A stretch of DNA of 64,000 nucleotides from Methanolinea sp. Lineage in GTDB: Archaea; Halobacteriota; Methanomicrobia; Methanomicrobiales; Methanospirillaceae. Where the stretch lies: the NCBI GenBank assembly GCA_029907345.1, contig JARYMB010000004.1, positions 1 to 64,000 of the forward strand, given 5' to 3'. This document shows positions 61,557-64,000 of the stretch, piece by piece; position 1 is the stretch's first letter, and the number at the start of each line of letters is the position of its first letter. A program made the translations under genes and the position numbers. Under the pieces are notes generated by a model. The model worked only from the letters and a program-made list of their open reading frames with translations, did not search any database and had not been told where the DNA came from.

Positions 61557-62723
61557 ATGAACGAATCCAATCTTTTTCATCCCGGGGAAAACCGGATCTT
61601 GCAAATAGGTTTTGTTGTCAATCCCATTGCCGGCATGGGAGGGACGGTCGGGCTGAAGGGAACAGACGGGCTGGTCGAGGAGGCAGTCTCCCGCGGGGCC
61701 GTTCCCCGTGCACCCCGGCGGGCGGAGGAGGCAGTACGACTCCTCGCGGGTCTTCCCATCCGGTTCCTCACCTGCGGGGGCGCGATGGGGGAGGAATCGC
61801 TGGCCCGCGCCGGGATTACAGGCTACGAGATCGTTTCCAACCCTCCCGGAGGGAAGACGGGTCCGGACGACACGGTTGAGGCGTGCAGGAGATTTGCCCG
61901 GAGAGGGGTTGACCTCATCCTCTTCTGCGGTGGTGACGGGACAGCCCGTGACATTTTTTCCGTCGTCGGGGACACCATTCCCATCCTGGGCATCCCCGCG
62001 GGAGTGAAGATGTACTCATCGGTCTTTGCAATCACGCCGGAGGCCGCAGCAACGATCATCAGGGAAGGACTCGAACAGGGTGGGAGGTTCCACGTCCGGG
62101 ATGCAGAGGTGGTCGATGTTGACGAGGAGGCATACCGGCGGGGCGAACTTGCCACCAGCCTCTTTGGCGTTGCACGATCACCGTACAGGCCCGGTCTTTC
62201 GCAGATGGCAAAGCAGGTCTATGAAGATTCTGACGAGGAGAGGTCGAAGGCAGAGATCGCACGGTTCATCAGGGAGGTCATCGAAGGGACACCTGATATT
62301 CTCTATATCCTTGGGCCCGGCGGGACAACAGCTGCTGTTGCCCGGGAACTGGGCGTCAGTAAGACACTCCTCGGTTTCGATGCCGTGAAAGCAGGAGCAC
62401 TCGTTGCACCGGACCTGGACGAGCAGGGGATCTGCAGCCTCCTTGCCCGGAATCCCCGTGCAAGGCTCGTCGTGAGCATCATCGGGGCCCAGGGGGCAAT
62501 CCTCGGGAGGGGGACCCAGCAGGTAACACCACGCGTCATCAGGGCGATTGGAAAGGAGAACATCATTGTCATTGCAACCCCGCACAAGCTCCTGCAGACC
62601 CCGCACCTCTTTGTTGACACGGGTGACAGTACCCTCGACGGCGAGCTGGGCGACTCGATCCAGGTCGTATCCGGTTACAGGGTGGCCCGCAGGGTAAGGA
62701 TAAAAAGAAACCTGCCGGCATGA
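61557..62723 (+). CDS. ATP-NAD kinase-like protein (AcoX/COG3199)
   Basis: From ATG 61557 the protein has 388 residues; the track start lies in trpB2. It has IGFVVNPIAGMGGTVGLKGTDG near 16, and the NAD kinase-type GGDGT motif in LILFCGGDGTARDIFS near 120. GIPAGVKMYSSVFAITPEAAA and LGPGGTTAAVARELG are typical of COG3199. Archaeal members are annotated as AcoX-like or NAD kinase-like. The nucleotide substrate is not certain. It follows trpB2 by 28 bp. Confidence 0.82.
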   Translation: MNESNLFHPGENRILQIGFVVNPIAGMGGTVGLKGTDGLVEEAVSRGAVPRAPRRAEEAVRLLAGLPIRFLTCGGAMGEESLARAGITGYEIVSNPPGGKTGPDDTVEACRRFARRGVDLILFCGGDGTARDIFSVVGDTIPILGIPAGVKMYSSVFAITPEAAATIIREGLEQGGRFHVRDAEVVDVDEEAYRRGELATSLFGVARSPYRPGLSQMAKQVYEDSDEERSKAEIARFIREVIEGTPDILYILGPGGTTAAVARELGVSKTLLGFDAVKAGALVAPDLDEQGICSLLARNPRARLVVSIIGAQGAILGRGTQQVTPRVIRAIGKENIIVIATPHKLLQTPHLFVDTGDSTLDGELGDSIQVVSGYRVARRVRIKRNLPA

Positions 62724-62823
62724 GCCTTGGGGAATCACAGCTATCGATCTTCGATCCCTCCCGGTAAAGTATTTGACCCGGCAGAACCTTTGTCTCCAGT
62801 GGGATAGCCTGCAGGAAACAAAA

Positions 62824-63888
62824 ATGGAACACCGGGGAGAACGGAGAGAGACAGGGGCGTACCTGGACAATCCGGCAAGGGAGATCGAGCCCGGCGACCA
62901 TGTTGCGATCATCTTCAGGGAGACCAGCGAGCTTGCGGAAGTCACGGAGATGATCCGCGAAAGGTGCGTGAAAAAGGGGTGGTCTCTCCTCTACATTGCC
63001 CGCTTCATGGAAAAGAACCCTGCAGTTGAAGGAGAACGGGCGATGACGGGGAAGGAGGGGTGCACATGGGTCCTCTCGCACGATGATCCCGATTTCCACC
63101 GGAATTTTGCAACCGCTGAAAGTGCATACGCATACATCAGGAAGAAATCAGAAGAGGCTGAAAAAAGCGGATATTCGGCACTCTGCATCATGCGCGAAGT
63201 CCCACCGCTCTCGACCCGCCGGTCTGACCAGCACCTTGTGAGCGACCTTGCCGAGCTCGAATCCCTCTTCCAGGAAGAGAATATTATCCTTGTCTGTGCA
63301 TACAGCCTCGCGGACTCTCCGCCAACTGTGCTCCAGAACGTCCTCAGGACACATCCGCTCGTCGTTCTGGACAAAAAGGTCCTCGAGAACTTTTTCTTCA
63401 TCCCGGCATCCGATGCAAAACGATATAACCTTCCCTCTCTCGAACTGCAGCACTGGCTGGATACGCTGCGGGAGATCTCCCGGAGGACCGAGGCCCTCCG
63501 CGAGAACGAGGCACGTTACCGCGATCTTCTCGAAAATGCAAGCGATCTCATCCAGAGCGTCGATGCAGAGGGGAGGTTCCTGTTCGTGAACAGGACGTGG
63601 AGGGAGACTCTGGGGTATACACACGAGGATCTCTGGCACATGACCCTCTTTGATGTCATCGACCCTGTTTCCCTCGATCACTGCAGGGAGCTGTTCCAGC
63701 GGGTGACGTCCGGGGAGGATGTCGGAAGGTTCGAGGCCGTGTTCAGGGCGAAGTCGGGAAAGAAGGTGTACCTCGAGGGGAGATCAAACTGCCTCATCCT
63801 TGAGGGGAAGCCCCGGTATACGCGCGGAATTTTCAGGGATATCACGAATAAAAGAACAGGGCAGGGGTCTATGCACCCCAAAAGATGA
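62824..63888 (+). CDS. MEDS-PAS sensory protein without output domain
   Basis: From ATG 62824 the protein has 354 residues. Residues 15-205 match the MEDS domain (GDHVAIIFRETSELAEVTEMIRERCVKKGWSLLYIA, then VLSHDDPDF), an ATPase-like sensory module common in methanogen signalling proteins. A single PAS domain follows (about 232-345, RYRDLLENASDLIQSVDAEGRFLFVN). The frame stops right after the PAS with no kinase, so it is either a small sensor partner or a truncated kinase. No kinase remnant appears in the last 112 bp of the window. Confidence 0.8.
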   Translation: MEHRGERRETGAYLDNPAREIEPGDHVAIIFRETSELAEVTEMIRERCVKKGWSLLYIARFMEKNPAVEGERAMTGKEGCTWVLSHDDPDFHRNFATAESAYAYIRKKSEEAEKSGYSALCIMREVPPLSTRRSDQHLVSDLAELESLFQEENIILVCAYSLADSPPTVLQNVLRTHPLVVLDKKVLENFFFIPASDAKRYNLPSLELQHWLDTLREISRRTEALRENEARYRDLLENASDLIQSVDAEGRFLFVNRTWRETLGYTHEDLWHMTLFDVIDPVSLDHCRELFQRVTSGEDVGRFEAVFRAKSGKKVYLEGRSNCLILEGKPRYTRGIFRDITNKRTGQGSMHPKR

Positions 63889-64000
63889 TACCCGCGGTTT
63901 TCATTCCGGAGAAAAAACCCAGGCCGGGCCGGTTGTTCTTTGTGGCCATCATTTTACACAGACAGCTTTGAAAAAAGTGTAACAGAAGACACCTTCGGGC

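Overview
The window looks like part of a methanogen chromosome of the order Methanomicrobiales. This is inferred from gene content: an Orc1/Cdc6 initiator, the DP1 subunit of DNA polymerase D, Hel308, RIO1, Pno1/Dim2-type KH protein, Tsr3, KEOPS Cgi121, archaeal RibC, the CofH half of F420 synthase, type II GAPDH, PdxS/PdxT, TrpB2 and HTH-PAS sensor proteins. Most of it is densely coding and GC-rich by eye. There are no rRNA genes and I saw no tRNA.

Layout. 1-4815 (all minus strand): YgiQ-like radical SAM (cut by the window edge), a PPC/DUF296 protein, the LemA/DUF2207 pair, and a degenerate EF-Tu/SelB-like factor. 4855-8240: a clearly AT-rich island with a flippase-like membrane protein, a GT2 and a GT39-like glycosyltransferase; it ends at copy 1 of a structured ~230-bp dispersed element. 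8500-17900: a TudS-like/deoxyribosyltransferase fusion, Tsr3, a multi-PAS sensor diverging from a response regulator, a 2TM protein, an AlkA-type glycosylase, type II GAPDH, TyrRS, RIO1 and a KH protein. 18044-25840: Hel308, Cgi121, MoaB, then a ~1.37-kb gene-free stretch that I read as a replication origin, then orc1/cdc6, an Lrp regulator and an aminotransferase.

26060-33356: purA, a Trm112-like protein, cbiB, pdxS/pdxT, a K+-dependent-type membrane pyrophosphatase and DP1. 33529-47225: signal peptidase, two CofH paralogues, a radical SAM enzyme, a NifX-like protein with two ferredoxin-containing MinD-like ATPases, DUF1805, an Isf flavoprotein, DUF123, a metallo-beta-lactamase fold protein, thiC, purE, and an aminotransferase/ribC/ribH/aminotransferase run. 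47431-64000: cupin, LMW phosphatase-like protein, CMD protein, anchored acetolactate decarboxylase, CorA, Yip1, a MacB-like ABC exporter with an exported partner, an archaeal GerW(YtfJ)/DUF2953 cluster, aldehyde dehydrogenase, HEAT protein, phosphodiesterase, a stand-alone condensation domain, TrpB2, an AcoX/NAD-kinase-like protein and a MEDS-PAS protein.

Most notable: (1) the origin region, with oppositely oriented ORB sites around an AT-rich segment, a 4 x 61-bp tandem array and one copy of the dispersed element; a near-perfect ORB also sits in the hel308 leader. (2) The dispersed element itself, whose two copies share four internal hairpins, two-part terminal inverted repeats and matching T-rich flanks. 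All starts, promoters and motifs were read by eye; no database search was possible.
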